Part shown: in pieces, positions 17,906 to 27,107 of the stretch | How the letters are laid out: each line of letters begins with the position of its first letter | Position numbering within the stretch: the stretch's first letter is position 1 | Source of the DNA: Kiritimatiellia bacterium | Lineage (GTDB): Bacteria; Verrucomicrobiota; Kiritimatiellia; RFP12; UBA1067 | DNA: 51,551 nucleotides | Assembly (NCBI GenBank): GCA_017405115.1 | Contig: JAFRBA010000129.1 | Coordinates: forward strand, 1 to 51,551 | Direction of reading: 5' to 3' | The notes under the pieces: generated by a model | Database searches by the model: none | What the model was told of the DNA's origin: nothing | What the model saw: the letters and a program-made list of their open reading frames with translations, nothing else | Program-made: the position numbers and the translations under genes

Positions 17906-18157
17906 TCAGCTCCTTTCACTATTTGAGGACTCGATTCCAATAGACGATTTTCCGTGCTCAACACTTGGCGATTCCGATGCGAAATCGCTCGCCGCCCGCT
18001 CAACTTCCTGGTCAAGCGACAATATTTGACGTTTGAATTCGTTTGACGCCCGTTGAAGCTTGCCCATCATGCGCGCAATGCTTCGCATCGTCTTGGGCAG
18101 ATTCTTCGGTCCGACAACGATAATTGCAACAAGTGCAACTATCAGCCACGACTCCAT
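17906..18157 (-). CDS. tatB: Sec-independent translocase subunit TatB (TatA/B family)
   Basis: 83 aa from ATG 18157; the upstream extension of the frame has no signal and would overlap the neighbouring gene. The N-terminal helix MESWLIVALVAIIVVGPKNLPKTMRSIARMMGKL has Glu2 and the VGPKxLPxxxR signature of TatB, instead of the FGxxKxPEL of TatA. A charged helix (EFKRQILSLDQEVERAA) follows. TatB works with TatC as the substrate receptor. It is 3 bp from tatA and 13 bp from the upstream small membrane gene. Confidence 0.87.
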   Translation of the reverse strand: MESWLIVALVAIIVVGPKNLPKTMRSIARMMGKLQRASNEFKRQILSLDQEVERAASDFASESPSVEHGKSSIGIESSNSERS

Positions 18158-18170
18158 CGCAGAGGCATCC

Positions 18171-18296
18171 TTAGTTCTTCTGTTCAGGTTGATTGTCGGT
18201 CTTGGTGTCCTTGCCGTCCGCCATCTTTCCAAGGATGAACATCGCGACGACCGCTGCTATAGAGCCTGCAACTATGATAATGATTTTTGTAGCCAT
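18171..18296 (-). CDS. Small single-TM protein (41 aa)
   Basis: MATKIIIIVAGSIAAVVAMF begins a 41-residue peptide with one membrane helix (about 4-23) and a hydrophilic tail rich in Asp, Lys and Gln. An AAAGGA site precedes the ATG. It sits 18 bp after the CPA2 antiporter and 13 bp before tatB in the same operon. I do not recognise the family. A role as a small accessory to the antiporter or the Tat complex is only a guess from position. Confidence 0.55.
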   Translation of the reverse strand: MATKIIIIVAGSIAAVVAMFILGKMADGKDTKTDNQPEQKN

Positions 18297-18314
18297 GAAT
18301 TTTTATTCCTTTCG

Positions 18315-20558
18315 TTATTTGGTTTTCCTGAAGAAATCAGACATCGCCTCTGCTGTCGTACACGACAAAAGGCGTTCGTAACCGCCTGGCGCATGAAGCG
18401 AACGAATGAGGGACGCCATGAGCCGAAGGTACGGTGTTTGTGTCCCTGATGGTGCTATCGTAAGGACAATGACCCGAACTGGTGAATGATCAAACGTTTC
18501 ATAGTCAGAGATTCCGAAATTGCCATCTTGTCTTTCGGAGACTATTGCTACCGCTCCGACTATTCGCGATACATATTCAGTCCTGCAGTGCGGCATTGCA
18601 ATGCCGCGATCTAGTCCGCTGCTCATGGACTGTTCTTTGGCAATTATCGTCCTTTTGACCTCGACAACGTCTTTGATGCTTCCTGGACGGGCGGAGACAA
18701 TCGCATCGACAATCGTTTCTATGGCCTCCGACTTAGTGGAAGCCGACAAGGTTGGGAGCATGACATAATCCTGCAACTGTCTCCTGAGACCGCCTATTGA
18801 GCGGTCGTTGCGGTCAACTCTGCTGGTCACGAATGCTCCAATTTCGTCCTGTCGGACGGGGCGGGAAAGGTCGTGTGCCATTGAGCGCATGTCGCTCACG
18901 ACATCAAGCCATGCCTCCATCACAAGGCTTTCTTCTTCTGGTGTACATTCAAAACAGATTTTGACCCCGTTTCGACGGACGGACAGTTCCATATTGTCCA
19001 TCGCCATAGACCATATGTTTTCATCGGCGTTCAAAAGAAACGTATAAAATCCCTCCTCACGGAAAACCCTAACCAATTGGTCAAGCATCAGCTGTGCAAC
19101 CGATTCCGACGGAAGTACAAAACTGAATGGTCTTGATCCCGACATTGATTTGCGAGTTTGCCCACGCACTCCTGTCCGTTTCACGTCAAATAAAGCAACC
19201 AGGAATGGGGGTGCAACAATGGTCGTGGCAAGCGTCATCATGATGCCGATGCCGAAGACTTCCTGCGACAAGATCGGCTTGCCGTCCACCATTGTCGAGA
19301 CGCCAATTCCGGCGATGATCAGTGCCACTTCTCCACGTGGGATCATCCCAGCGCCGACTCGCAAGGCTCCTATAGGCGTAAATCCGCAAAATAGCGATGG
19401 AACAGCGCACCCTATGACTTTGGCAGCGATTGCGAGCGCCGTATAAACAGCGCCAAACATCAGCACCGGTTTTGAACAAAGCGCCGAAACGTCGACCATC
19501 ATGCCCATCACACAGAAAAATACAGGAACGAGGAACGTATAAACGCTTTGCAGATTCTCTTGAATCAGGTGCTTGAGGTCTGTGCGCGAAAGCGCGAGGC
19601 CCATCACGTATGCCCCGATAATCAGCGTAAGACCAAGAGACTCGAAAAGACCTGCAATTACCAACGACATGCCGAAGGCCAGAGTAGCGATGGCAACAGG
19701 GCTGCGAAACAACTTCAGCAGCCATGAGATTCGCCGAGCCAGCGCGACACCCAGAATCGTACCTCCAAGCCAGACGGCAAACGCATTAAGCGCAACAATC
19801 CCAATGCCTTTCCAATTAACCGATCCCCCGGATGAGGCACCGTTGGCGGTGATGATGCCCATGCCAATCGCAAGAACGATGATTCCAAGCACATCGTCAA
19901 TCACCGCTCCGGCCATTATCGTTACGCCCTCCTCACAGTCCATCTTGTGACGTTCGGACAATATGCGGGCGGTAATGCCGACCGATGTCGCAGTGGACAT
20001 AATGCCCATGAACATAGCGGCAGGAGAAAGAATAGCCTGCCATGTTGTCATACGGGCAAGATACCCGAACGTATCTGGGAGAAAATTCGGCAGCAAGTAC
20101 ACTGCGCAGACGTCTCCGAGAATAAAACTTGCAACCACCCCTCCGATGCCCACAAGAGAGCCGGCGAAGGCGAACCGAAGGAACATCTTGAGGTTTGTCT
20201 CGATCCCGCTCAAGAACAGGAGTACAACGCTTGCTATGGTACAAAGGCCATACAGTTCCGGTGACACGGCAAAGGACGCATTCCCCGTTGCGGCAGCAAT
20301 GGCACGCAATTCCGCGCCTCTGAACAACCCATACTGAAAGAGACCAGTACCGAAGCCTATTCCGCCCAAGGCCCAGGGGCCAATGACAATGCCGGCTGCA
20401 AGTTCGCCGAGTACGCTCGGCAGCTTCATCTTTGCTGCCAGCATACCACCCAATTTTGCAGCAAAGAGAACAAGTCCTATCTGTAGGGCGAGGAGTGTCA
20501 TCTTTTCTGTCAGCGGCAGATCCTCGACAACCGCTGACGCGATCATGGCGATAGACAT
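18315..20558 (-). CDS. CPA2 cation:proton antiporter fused to a PTS EIIA-type domain
   Basis: 747 aa from ATG 20558 (4 bp after oadB). Residues about 20-420 form a Kef/CPA2 Na+/H+ exchanger core: KLPSVLGELAAGIVIGPWAL, MAGAVIDDVLGIIVLAIGMG with the acidic ion-binding pair, and GMIPRGEVALIIAGIG. After a linker the last ~150 residues are a fructose/mannitol-type EIIA domain, with SSGLDRGIAMPHCRT carrying the expected phospho-acceptor His. Such fusions occur in CPA2 proteins, where EIIA-like domains are thought to regulate transport. Here the antiporter probably cycles sodium extruded by the decarboxylase in the same operon. Confidence 0.9.
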   Translation of the reverse strand: MSIAMIASAVVEDLPLTEKMTLLALQIGLVLFAAKLGGMLAAKMKLPSVLGELAAGIVIGPWALGGIGFGTGLFQYGLFRGAELRAIAAATGNASFAVSPELYGLCTIASVVLLFLSGIETNLKMFLRFAFAGSLVGIGGVVASFILGDVCAVYLLPNFLPDTFGYLARMTTWQAILSPAAMFMGIMSTATSVGITARILSERHKMDCEEGVTIMAGAVIDDVLGIIVLAIGMGIITANGASSGGSVNWKGIGIVALNAFAVWLGGTILGVALARRISWLLKLFRSPVAIATLAFGMSLVIAGLFESLGLTLIIGAYVMGLALSRTDLKHLIQENLQSVYTFLVPVFFCVMGMMVDVSALCSKPVLMFGAVYTALAIAAKVIGCAVPSLFCGFTPIGALRVGAGMIPRGEVALIIAGIGVSTMVDGKPILSQEVFGIGIMMTLATTIVAPPFLVALFDVKRTGVRGQTRKSMSGSRPFSFVLPSESVAQLMLDQLVRVFREEGFYTFLLNADENIWSMAMDNMELSVRRNGVKICFECTPEEESLVMEAWLDVVSDMRSMAHDLSRPVRQDEIGAFVTSRVDRNDRSIGGLRRQLQDYVMLPTLSASTKSEAIETIVDAIVSARPGSIKDVVEVKRTIIAKEQSMSSGLDRGIAMPHCRTEYVSRIVGAVAIVSERQDGNFGISDYETFDHSPVRVIVLTIAPSGTQTPYLRLMASLIRSLHAPGGYERLLSCTTAEAMSDFFRKTK

Positions 20559-20562
20559 GATA

Positions 20563-22041
20563 TTACCTGCAGAGTGTGTAGAGTACGCCCGCAACAACTG
20601 CGGAGCCGATTACACCCGAGACGTTCGGCCCCATCGCCTGCATGAGGATGAAGTTTGTCGGGTCTTCCTCAAGCGCGACTTTGTTGGATACACGCGCGGC
20701 CATCGGCACGGCAGAAACTCCGGCCGAGCCGATGAGAGGATTGACCTTCTCCTTTGAAAAGACATTCATCAGCTTGGCCATAAGAACGCCCCCGGCCGTG
20801 CCTACGCAGAACGCGCAGAGTCCGAGCGCGAGGATTGCGAGAGTCTGGCCAGAGAGGAATTTCTCGCACGCCAGCTTCGAGCCGACGGAGAGCCCAAGCA
20901 TGATGGTTACGATGTTTATGAGCGCGTTTGACATCGTGTCCGCGATTCGGCTCACGGACGTTCCCACCTCCTTCGCAAGGTTTCCGAGCATGAGCGCTCC
21001 GATAAGCGGAACGGCGGAAGGCAGCAAAATCGCGCAGAGAAGAAGCACGATCAGCGGAAACGCCACTTTCTCGATCTTCGTGACGTTGCGCAGCTGCGGC
21101 ATCTTGATGAGGCGCTCTTCTTTTGTTGTAAGCGCTTTCATGATCGGCGGCTGGATGATGGGAACGAGCGCCATGTACGAATACGCTGCGACTGCGATGG
21201 CGCCGAGGAGGTCGGGCGCAAGGCGCGAGGTAAGCCAAATCGCAGTCGGGCCGTCCGCGCCTCCGATGATGCCAATCGCACTCGCCTCCTTTATTCCGAA
21301 GCCAAGGTCTGTGAACATTGACGAAAGGCCAAGTGCGCCGAACAATGCGAAGAAGATGCCGAGCTGCGCCGCGCCGCCAAGCAGCGCGGACTTCGGATTG
21401 GCAATCAGCGGTCCGAAGTCTGTCATAGCTCCCACGCCCATAAAAATCATGATGGGAAACACACCCGTGTCGATTCCGAATCGGAAGAAGTAATGGAGAA
21501 ATCCTCCAGGCTCCACAACGCCTCCCGACATGACGGGAATACCGCTTGCAAGAAATGATATCACGCCGTCGTGCATCATCGCCGGGGCGGTGATGCCGGA
21601 AAGCGGACAATTGGCCAGAAGCCCGCCGAATCCGATGGGCAGCAAGAGCAGCGGTTCAAATCCCTTGACGATGGCAAGATACATAAGCACAAGGCAGACG
21701 GGTATCATGATCATCTGCCCAAATCCATACGGCATGCCGAAAAGCGTATGGACTTCATGCCCCTCCACAAACATTCCATTGTCATCAAAATAGCCGCCGT
21801 GCCACTTGCATTCAGCGTCGTAGTAGCCGTTTCTGTTGGCAGAGCGGGCTTTCCTTTCTGGGCGTTCCGTTTCTGCGAAGTTTCCAGTGATGTAGGCCGG
21901 TGCCTCTCGCTTCGCGAACCCTGTGATTCCAGTCTCCCCGGCAAGCTCAAGAGTCTTGCCGAGCATGGACATCCAGTCGCCGTCTGCCTTTGCAGCCAAT
22001 GAAGCTGTGGCGAAAAACAATACGCAAAGAATCTTCTTCAT
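20563..22041 (-). CDS. oadB: Sodium-pumping decarboxylase beta subunit (OadB/GcdB)
   Basis: 492 aa from ATG 22041; an in-frame extension to 22137 would overlap the upstream gene. It starts with a signal-like helix ([19 protein letters not shown]) and an unusual ~100-residue soluble N-terminal region before the first transporter helix. The core has [50 protein letters not shown] with the sodium-binding Asp, and a C-terminal [11 protein letters not shown]. The subunit couples decarboxylation of carboxybiotin to Na+ export across the inner membrane. It is paired with the gamma/biotin fusion upstream. The carboxyltransferase (alpha) subunit is not in the window, so the substrate acid is unknown. 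Confidence 0.94.
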   Translation of the reverse strand: MKKILCVLFFATASLAAKADGDWMSMLGKTLELAGETGITGFAKREAPAYITGNFAETERPERKARSANRNGYYDAECKWHGGYFDDNGMFVEGHEVHTLFGMPYGFGQMIMIPVCLVLMYLAIVKGFEPLLLLPIGFGGLLANCPLSGITAPAMMHDGVISFLASGIPVMSGGVVEPGGFLHYFFRFGIDTGVFPIMIFMGVGAMTDFGPLIANPKSALLGGAAQLGIFFALFGALGLSSMFTDLGFGIKEASAIGIIGGADGPTAIWLTSRLAPDLLGAIAVAAYSYMALVPIIQPPIMKALTTKEERLIKMPQLRNVTKIEKVAFPLIVLLLCAILLPSAVPLIGALMLGNLAKEVGTSVSRIADTMSNALINIVTIMLGLSVGSKLACEKFLSGQTLAILALGLCAFCVGTAGGVLMAKLMNVFSKEKVNPLIGSAGVSAVPMAARVSNKVALEEDPTNFILMQAMGPNVSGVIGSAVVAGVLYTLCR

Positions 22042-22058
22042 TTTCAATACATTCCCTT

Positions 22059-22472
22059 TTACCCTATTGTTGCAAGCGTATCGCCGGTTGAAACCTTGTC
22101 CATTACGGCTACACGTATCGAGACTCGTCCTGCACATGGGGCGGTTATTGGTGTTTCCATTTTCATCACGTCAAGGACAAGAATCTCGTCGTCCTTTGCC
22201 ACGGTCTGTCCTTCAGAGACGGATATGCGAAGCACAGACCCCGGAACCGGTGCAGTCACAGGAGTTGAGCCCTTTGGCGGAGCCGCGTCACTCTGCGCAA
22301 CAGCGGATGATTTTTGTTTCCTGTTCTGCTTTTTCGGCTCGCAGTCGGCCACCAGGTAATCAAAGCGGGAAACAAGCCGGCTCGAATAATGGGATACGAC
22401 TATCAGCAGGTACAGGAATGCGTATACGATTACCATCCCTGCCACCATCAGTACGATGCCTTGACCTATCAT
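22059..22472 (-). CDS. OadG-like gamma subunit fused to a biotinyl carrier domain
   Basis: 137 aa. Residues 1-30 form the single membrane helix of a decarboxylase gamma subunit ([20 protein letters not shown]). A charged, Lys/Gln-rich linker runs to about residue 70. The C-terminal domain is a biotinyl domain with [20 protein letters not shown] and the biotin-acceptor motif VMKMETP (Lys104). In classical systems gamma and the biotin domain are on separate chains; here one small protein tethers biotin to the membrane. It lies 17 bp upstream of oadB and 4 bp after the anti-sigma-like gene. Confidence 0.9.
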   Translation of the reverse strand: MIGQGIVLMVAGMVIVYAFLYLLIVVSHYSSRLVSRFDYLVADCEPKKQNRKQKSSAVAQSDAAPPKGSTPVTAPVPGSVLRISVSEGQTVAKDDEILVLDVMKMETPITAPCAGRVSIRVAVMDKVSTGDTLATIG

Positions 22473-22476
22473 TGTC

Positions 22477-22824
22477 TTACTCCTCTTCCTTGCGACGCGA
22501 TGTCTTTGTGCGGCTGAAGCATTCCTTCAGATATCCAAGGAGCATCCAGCAAGACACTTCGGCAGTTTTGTTCGTCGTCGAACTGCTGGCTATCAAAGCC
22601 GGTCGGGTTTCTTTGCGAACATTATTGTCTCTGCCGAGGTTGACGATTACGGCGCTCGCAACTGCCGTGGCGCAAATCAGCCCGACAGTCCAAAACTGGC
22701 GCACCGCGCGCTTTCTGCGCATCGCACCGATAAACCTGCTCTTAAATTCGTCTGGAAGACGGACCCGCGACTCGTATGCCATGAATCTTTCGGCAAGTAT
22801 CTCGTCAAACTCTTTGTCATTCAT
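22477..22824 (-). CDS. Putative anti-sigma-type membrane protein
   Basis: 115 aa from ATG 22824, which has AGGAC at 6 nt, rather than ATG 22830, which touches it. The N-terminal 45 residues are cytoplasmic and charged (NDKEFDEILAERFMAY and LPDEFKSRFIGAMRRKRAV). One membrane helix follows (FWTVGLICATAVASAVIV), then a Ser/Thr-rich outer tail. The gene overlaps the sigma-factor stop by 8 bp. That arrangement (sigma gene, then a one-TM protein with a cytoplasmic N-terminus) is usual for anti-sigma factors, but no ZAS zinc motif is present. Call rests on context. Confidence 0.5.
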   Translation of the reverse strand: MNDKEFDEILAERFMAYESRVRLPDEFKSRFIGAMRRKRAVRQFWTVGLICATAVASAVIVNLGRDNNVRKETRPALIASSSTTNKTAEVSCWMLLGYLKECFSRTKTSRRKEEE

Positions 22825-23353
22825 TGCCATGTCCTTTCTGTTTAGTTTTCCTGAATTCATCCGCAAGAATCCTCTTTGCGTTGAAAAGCCTCGATTTGAC
22901 CGTTCCAGGCGGAATGCCAAGCATGTCTGCAATCTCGTCTATGGACATTCCTGAAAAGTATTTGAGGATGATGGTCTCGCGAATCTGCGGCGGGAGACGG
23001 CTGACTATCTCCCTCATCTCGTCTGCTGCTGGATTGTTTTCCCTTTTCCCAATAGGCATCTGCGGTAAATCTTGCGGCGAACCGACAAGCACGATGTCGG
23101 GCTTGTTCTTGCGAATCTCCATCCTGTGGAAGTTAAGAAGGATCGTGTAAAGCCAGCTGAAGAAATCGCCAGACGGCTTGAATTGCTTGATTTTGCTTAC
23201 CGCCTGGGCAAGCGTCCTGAACACCAATTCTTCGGCATCGCCGTCATTGCGGCACAGAAGCGTGGCAGCAGCATAAAGCCTGTCGCCATACTCGGCGACA
23301 AGCCTTTCCGCGCCACGTTCGGCGTTTTTCGCAATTTCCTGCCAGACTTCCAT
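22817..23353 (-). CDS. ECF-type RNA polymerase sigma factor
   Basis: 178 aa. Region 2 covers about residues 10-85: LVAEYGDRLYAAATLLCRNDGDAEELVFRTL and FFSWLYTILLNFHRMEIRK. Region 4 covers about 110-165: LPPQIRETIILKYFSGMSIDEIADMLGIPPGTVKSRL, a typical helix-turn-helix for -35 recognition. The linker is long (about 25 residues). It is the first gene of the sodium-circuit operon and is followed by an anti-sigma-like gene, so the operon may be auto-regulated. The target promoter motif is not identified. Confidence 0.93.
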   Translation of the reverse strand: MEVWQEIAKNAERGAERLVAEYGDRLYAAATLLCRNDGDAEELVFRTLAQAVSKIKQFKPSGDFFSWLYTILLNFHRMEIRKNKPDIVLVGSPQDLPQMPIGKRENNPAADEMREIVSRLPPQIRETIILKYFSGMSIDEIADMLGIPPGTVKSRLFNAKRILADEFRKTKQKGHGNE

Positions 23354-23413
23354 TTCTCGTCGGGGCGTACTATGCCCTCAATAAGAAAAGAATGCAGATT
23401 CAACGCAAAAGGT

Positions 23414-25096
23414 TCATTTGCGGCCGGCCAAGGTTTCGGCCATGTTGATGTAGCAGGACCGGATGCGTTCGTATGCGTTCAGGATGTCAAGTTCGGCGAG
23501 AACGCGCACCGGCGAATCCGGGTCGTCTGGGCCGACGCGATCCAGCTGGTTCCGTCTGGCGTCGTGGATGCGTCCGCCGATGTCGTGCGAATTCGCCTGA
23601 AGCGCGGCGAGGTCAAACCTCGGACGCGGAGACTTGATGAGCCCCGACACCGTTTCCGCAAGGCTGAAAACGATCTCATGAATGCCCAGCAATGTTTGGC
23701 AAGACTGTTCAGAGAAGTTCTGTCCGCCTTTCCTAAGCCGCCGCGTCGCTTTCAGGATCGCTGCCGCCTCGTCCGAGACAGACTCCAGTTCGTCCGAAAG
23801 TCGCAGAAGCCGCCCGATCCTGTCGGACACCTCGGTCGGTGCGCGCTTAACCATGATTTTGCCGAGAAATTCCGTGATCTCGCGCTGGACATTGTCCAAA
23901 ACCTCCTCGCGATGCAAGATGTGCTCTTCGGCGGAATCGGTTGCCGTCCCCGCCAACACGCCTTTGAGCCCAGCCAGGAGTTCAAGGCCGCTGTCCCGCA
24001 TGAACCCGACTTCAAGAAGCGCCTGGTCGCAGGCGATGACGGGTGAGATGTACGAGGACATCTTCAACGCGCTCAAATGCGGTTTTTCGGCGGGCGGGGC
24101 CTTTATGACGCGGGAGACGAAACGCGCGAACTGTCGCGTGAACGGCAGGAAGAACAACGTCGTTATGACGTTGAAGATCGTATGGACCGCCGCCATGGGC
24201 GCGGCCATGTGCGGGTACGTCGTCACGCCGTTCGTCGTCACGGCGTCCGCGTAGTGGGGGAAGAATGACGTCGCAAGCGGAAGAATCGCGGGGACGAAGA
24301 ACGGAATCAGCAGGATCGTGCCCACGACGTTGAAGAGCGTGTGCGCAAGTGCCGTCTGCCGCGCCGCTGCCGAGCCGTTGAACGCGGCGAGCCACGCGGT
24401 CATCGTCGTTCCGATGTTCATCCCGAACACGGTTGCGGCGGCCGCCTCGAAACTCAGCAGTCCCTGCTGTGCGAGCGTCATTGCAATCGCGGTCGTCGCC
24501 GCCGAGGACTGAACCACTGCGGTGAAGGCGAGCGAGACAAGAACGCATTTTGCAAGTCCCCACGCCGTCGTCGCGTCAAGGGACCTGAACGCGTCAACCA
24601 CCTCCGGCATTGATCGGACAGGCTCCATTCCCTCTTTCATCCAGTAGAGCCCCATGAAGATGCAGCCTAGCCCCATGAAGGCGAGACCGAGATTGTGAAG
24701 CCGCTCGTTGCGCTGGAAGAAGTATAATGCCGCCCCGACGAGAACGACGCACAATCCGAGCATCTTCACGTCCGGCGCAAAGGCGATCAGCCATGCCGTG
24801 GCCGTGGTTCCGATGTTCGAGCCGATGATGACATTGATCGCCTGCGACAGGTTCATGAGCCCGGACGATACGAATCCGACTACCATGACCGTGATGATCG
24901 AGGACGACTGGACAATAACGGTCGAAATGACGCCCGTGCCCACTCCCGCCAAGCGGTGTGTCGTCGCAAGTGACATGAAGCGCCTGAGGCCCGATCCGCT
25001 GACGGCCTGCAATCCTTCCGAAAGATGCTTCATGCCCAGCAGGAACGTACCCAGCCCGCCGCCGACCATTACCAAAATCGAAATCGCCTGATTCAT
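23414..25096 (-). CDS. Na+/phosphate cotransporter with C-terminal PhoU-like domain
   Basis: 560 aa from ATG 25096, whose ATGA overlaps the stop of the glycosyltransferase gene; the longer frame to 25459 is a shadow. Residues 1-310 hold two NaPi-II repeats with the QSSS signatures: ISTVIVQSSSIITVMVVGFV with GSNIGTTATAWLIA, and FTAVVQSSAATTAIAMTLAQ with GMNIGTTMTAWLAA. Residues about 340-550 form a helical PhoU-like domain (AEEHILHREEVLDNVQREI, SDRIGRLLRLSDELESVSDE). The protein imports phosphate or phosphonate-like anions with sodium. It is the last gene of a TCS-GT39-GT2-NaPi run. Confidence 0.92.
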   Translation of the reverse strand: MNQAISILVMVGGGLGTFLLGMKHLSEGLQAVSGSGLRRFMSLATTHRLAGVGTGVISTVIVQSSSIITVMVVGFVSSGLMNLSQAINVIIGSNIGTTATAWLIAFAPDVKMLGLCVVLVGAALYFFQRNERLHNLGLAFMGLGCIFMGLYWMKEGMEPVRSMPEVVDAFRSLDATTAWGLAKCVLVSLAFTAVVQSSAATTAIAMTLAQQGLLSFEAAAATVFGMNIGTTMTAWLAAFNGSAAARQTALAHTLFNVVGTILLIPFFVPAILPLATSFFPHYADAVTTNGVTTYPHMAAPMAAVHTIFNVITTLFFLPFTRQFARFVSRVIKAPPAEKPHLSALKMSSYISPVIACDQALLEVGFMRDSGLELLAGLKGVLAGTATDSAEEHILHREEVLDNVQREITEFLGKIMVKRAPTEVSDRIGRLLRLSDELESVSDEAAAILKATRRLRKGGQNFSEQSCQTLLGIHEIVFSLAETVSGLIKSPRPRFDLAALQANSHDIGGRIHDARRNQLDRVGPDDPDSPVRVLAELDILNAYERIRSCYINMAETLAGRK

Positions 25097-25830
25097 TTTG
25101 AGACTTCCACTTTCCTCAGTGCCTTTGCAAGAATCCAGAGTTCGCGCAATATCGTGACCGATGCCCCGATTCCAATTTTTGATCCAGGAACGTCTCGCCA
25201 TGATGAAACGGGAAGCTCCTGCACTTGCGTCCGCAACCTGTCGTTGCCAAACCTGGACAGTATCTCGATGTCGAAGATCCAGCGCGTGCTGAACGGGGTT
25301 GCGAATATTTCGTCGGCGACCTCGCGCGAAAAGATCTTTGCACCACATTGCGTATCCCACACTGGCACCTTCAGAATGCGGCGGACCGCCATCTTGAACG
25401 CGATGCTGGCAATGCCCCGTCCCGGCGAACGCTGTACGTCGGCTCCAAGGTGCGGCCATCGCGAACCGATGACGGCTTTCACCTTTTCGCCCGTTTCGAA
25501 ACGTTGGACAAAACGAGGTATTTCATAAAGAGACGTCGCAAGGTCGGCATCCCAGAAGCCGACGAGATCGGGATGGGAGAGTTCGCACAGATGCCGAATC
25601 CCGGTACGGACGGCCTCGGCCTTTCCGAGATTTTCCTGAAGGTAGATTGCGTAAATGGAGGGAGATGCATTCGACAACCACGCAAGACGTTCGGCCGTGG
25701 CATCGGTCGAACCGTCGTCGATGAAGCAGAACGAAAGCCACGGCCATCGCTCCGTCGCTTCGAGGAATGCATCCGGACGCAGCCTATTGAATTCGTTGTG
25801 GCAGGGGATGACAAGCGAGAGCGTCTTCAT
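25093..25830 (-). CDS. Family 2 glycosyltransferase (dolichyl-phosphate-type)
   Basis: 245 aa from ATG 25830, which overlaps the GT39 stop by 4 bp. Nucleotide-sugar binding starts at LSLVIPCHNEFNRL; SFCFIDDGSTDAT and GFWDADLATSL hold the DxD-type catalytic motifs. QCGAKIFSREVADEIF and TRWIFDIEIL match the DPM/GtrB group, which moves a sugar from UDP or GDP to polyprenyl phosphate on the inner leaflet. No C-terminal membrane helices are present, unlike GtrB. Directly downstream of a GT39 enzyme that uses polyprenyl-phosphate sugars, so the two should work as donor maker and user. Confidence 0.9.
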   Translation of the reverse strand: MKTLSLVIPCHNEFNRLRPDAFLEATERWPWLSFCFIDDGSTDATAERLAWLSNASPSIYAIYLQENLGKAEAVRTGIRHLCELSHPDLVGFWDADLATSLYEIPRFVQRFETGEKVKAVIGSRWPHLGADVQRSPGRGIASIAFKMAVRRILKVPVWDTQCGAKIFSREVADEIFATPFSTRWIFDIEILSRFGNDRLRTQVQELPVSSWRDVPGSKIGIGASVTILRELWILAKALRKVEVSK

Positions 25831-27032
25831 TTTGGTGCCCCTTCGCCCCAGGGGCCGTGGTAGAATTCGTATGCAAAGCATCGCTTGCTTATGCGTCTGG
25901 GCGCTTCCGTTCCGAGCATTTTGTCCGTCAAAACCCAGGTGTACAGCATCACCGCACCGGTTAGAACGGATGCGGCGATGGCGGCAAAAGGCAACATTCT
26001 CCAGAGCCGGAGATGCGCGCTGCGCGAAGAGGCAATCCAAGCGGCAAAGAGCGGAACGATGGGCAACAGATAGGCGATCGGGACGCGGCTCGTCAGGCAC
26101 CAGAACGCTGTGATGGAAAGCATCGAAACGAAGAAGAAGTTTCGCCTGTCAAAAAGACCCCATCTTCTCTTCAGGACGTCGTGGACGGGCAAAATGGCCC
26201 ACGGCAGGGCAACCACGAACGTCCATACGGCAGCCATTCCCCGGAATGTCTCCCGCCCGGCTCCATACCGATCGCCGTAGTCGCGAACAAGAAAACGGAG
26301 CAGATTCTCATTCAGGAAGAAATAGCGCAGGAAATCCTGATGTTCACGCTGCATGAGAATGAACCACGGTGCGGCGACCAGCAGGAACACCGGCAAACTC
26401 CACAGCCATACCGTCTTGAACGCAAAGCGCCAGTTGCGGTTGATAATGGCGTCGACAACGACCGGAAGACCGAAAAGGACGATTGCCACCGGCCCCTTGA
26501 CCAGCATTCCGCAACCCAACAGAAGACCGATGGTCACAGCATCCCGGAAACATGGATTTTCCCGGCTGCGCGCATAGAGAAGCAAAGCGCCGGCGGCACA
26601 GCATGTCAACGGCACGTCCGTCATGCACATGCCCGCTGCGGCATACATCGCCACACTCGTCGCGCAAATCCCTGTTGCCAGCCAGGCCGAAGCGATGCCC
26701 TCCAACGACTCCACGGATTGGTACAAAATGAACAGAAGTAGCACAAACGAGAGGAATGGCGCCAAGCGGACGGCAAATTCACAAACTCCCAACAATCGGC
26801 AGAACGCTCCACCGCACTGAAACACGAGCGGCGGCTTGCCCTTGAACGGCTGGTATGTCCCCAAATACGTGAACTTTGGGGTAAGAAAATCACCTGTCCG
26901 GGCCATGTTGGCTGAAATGGCCGCATAACGGGCTTCGCTTGGTTCGAAAACCGGCATCGTCGCCATCAGCGCAATGCGAACCGCGAACGCCGACAGCAGG
27001 ACAATACAGAAAACTCTGAATCTTTTTTTCAT
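25827..27032 (-). CDS. GT39 family integral-membrane glycosyltransferase (ArnT/PMT-like)
   Basis: 401 aa from ATG 27032, giving an N-terminal helix after MKKRFR. The first outer loop has MPVFEPSEARYAAISANMARTG, the ArnT-type (D/E)E-R-Y catalytic region, followed by FLTPKFTYLGTYQPFKGKPPLVF. About ten membrane helices follow. ArnT-like enzymes move a sugar from polyprenyl phosphate to lipid A or another envelope acceptor on the periplasmic face. The C-terminal soluble domain of ArnT is absent or very short. With the GT2 and the two-component genes upstream it suggests regulated envelope decoration. Confidence 0.88.
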   Translation of the reverse strand: MKKRFRVFCIVLLSAFAVRIALMATMPVFEPSEARYAAISANMARTGDFLTPKFTYLGTYQPFKGKPPLVFQCGGAFCRLLGVCEFAVRLAPFLSFVLLLFILYQSVESLEGIASAWLATGICATSVAMYAAAGMCMTDVPLTCCAAGALLLYARSRENPCFRDAVTIGLLLGCGMLVKGPVAIVLFGLPVVVDAIINRNWRFAFKTVWLWSLPVFLLVAAPWFILMQREHQDFLRYFFLNENLLRFLVRDYGDRYGAGRETFRGMAAVWTFVVALPWAILPVHDVLKRRWGLFDRRNFFFVSMLSITAFWCLTSRVPIAYLLPIVPLFAAWIASSRSAHLRLWRMLPFAAIAASVLTGAVMLYTWVLTDKMLGTEAPRRISKRCFAYEFYHGPWGEGAPK

Positions 27033-27107
27033 GCCGCATATTGTAGTATCCAAATATGGGCAGAAGATTACCGCCACATTACCATTTGGCAATGTATACG
27101 GAGAATG

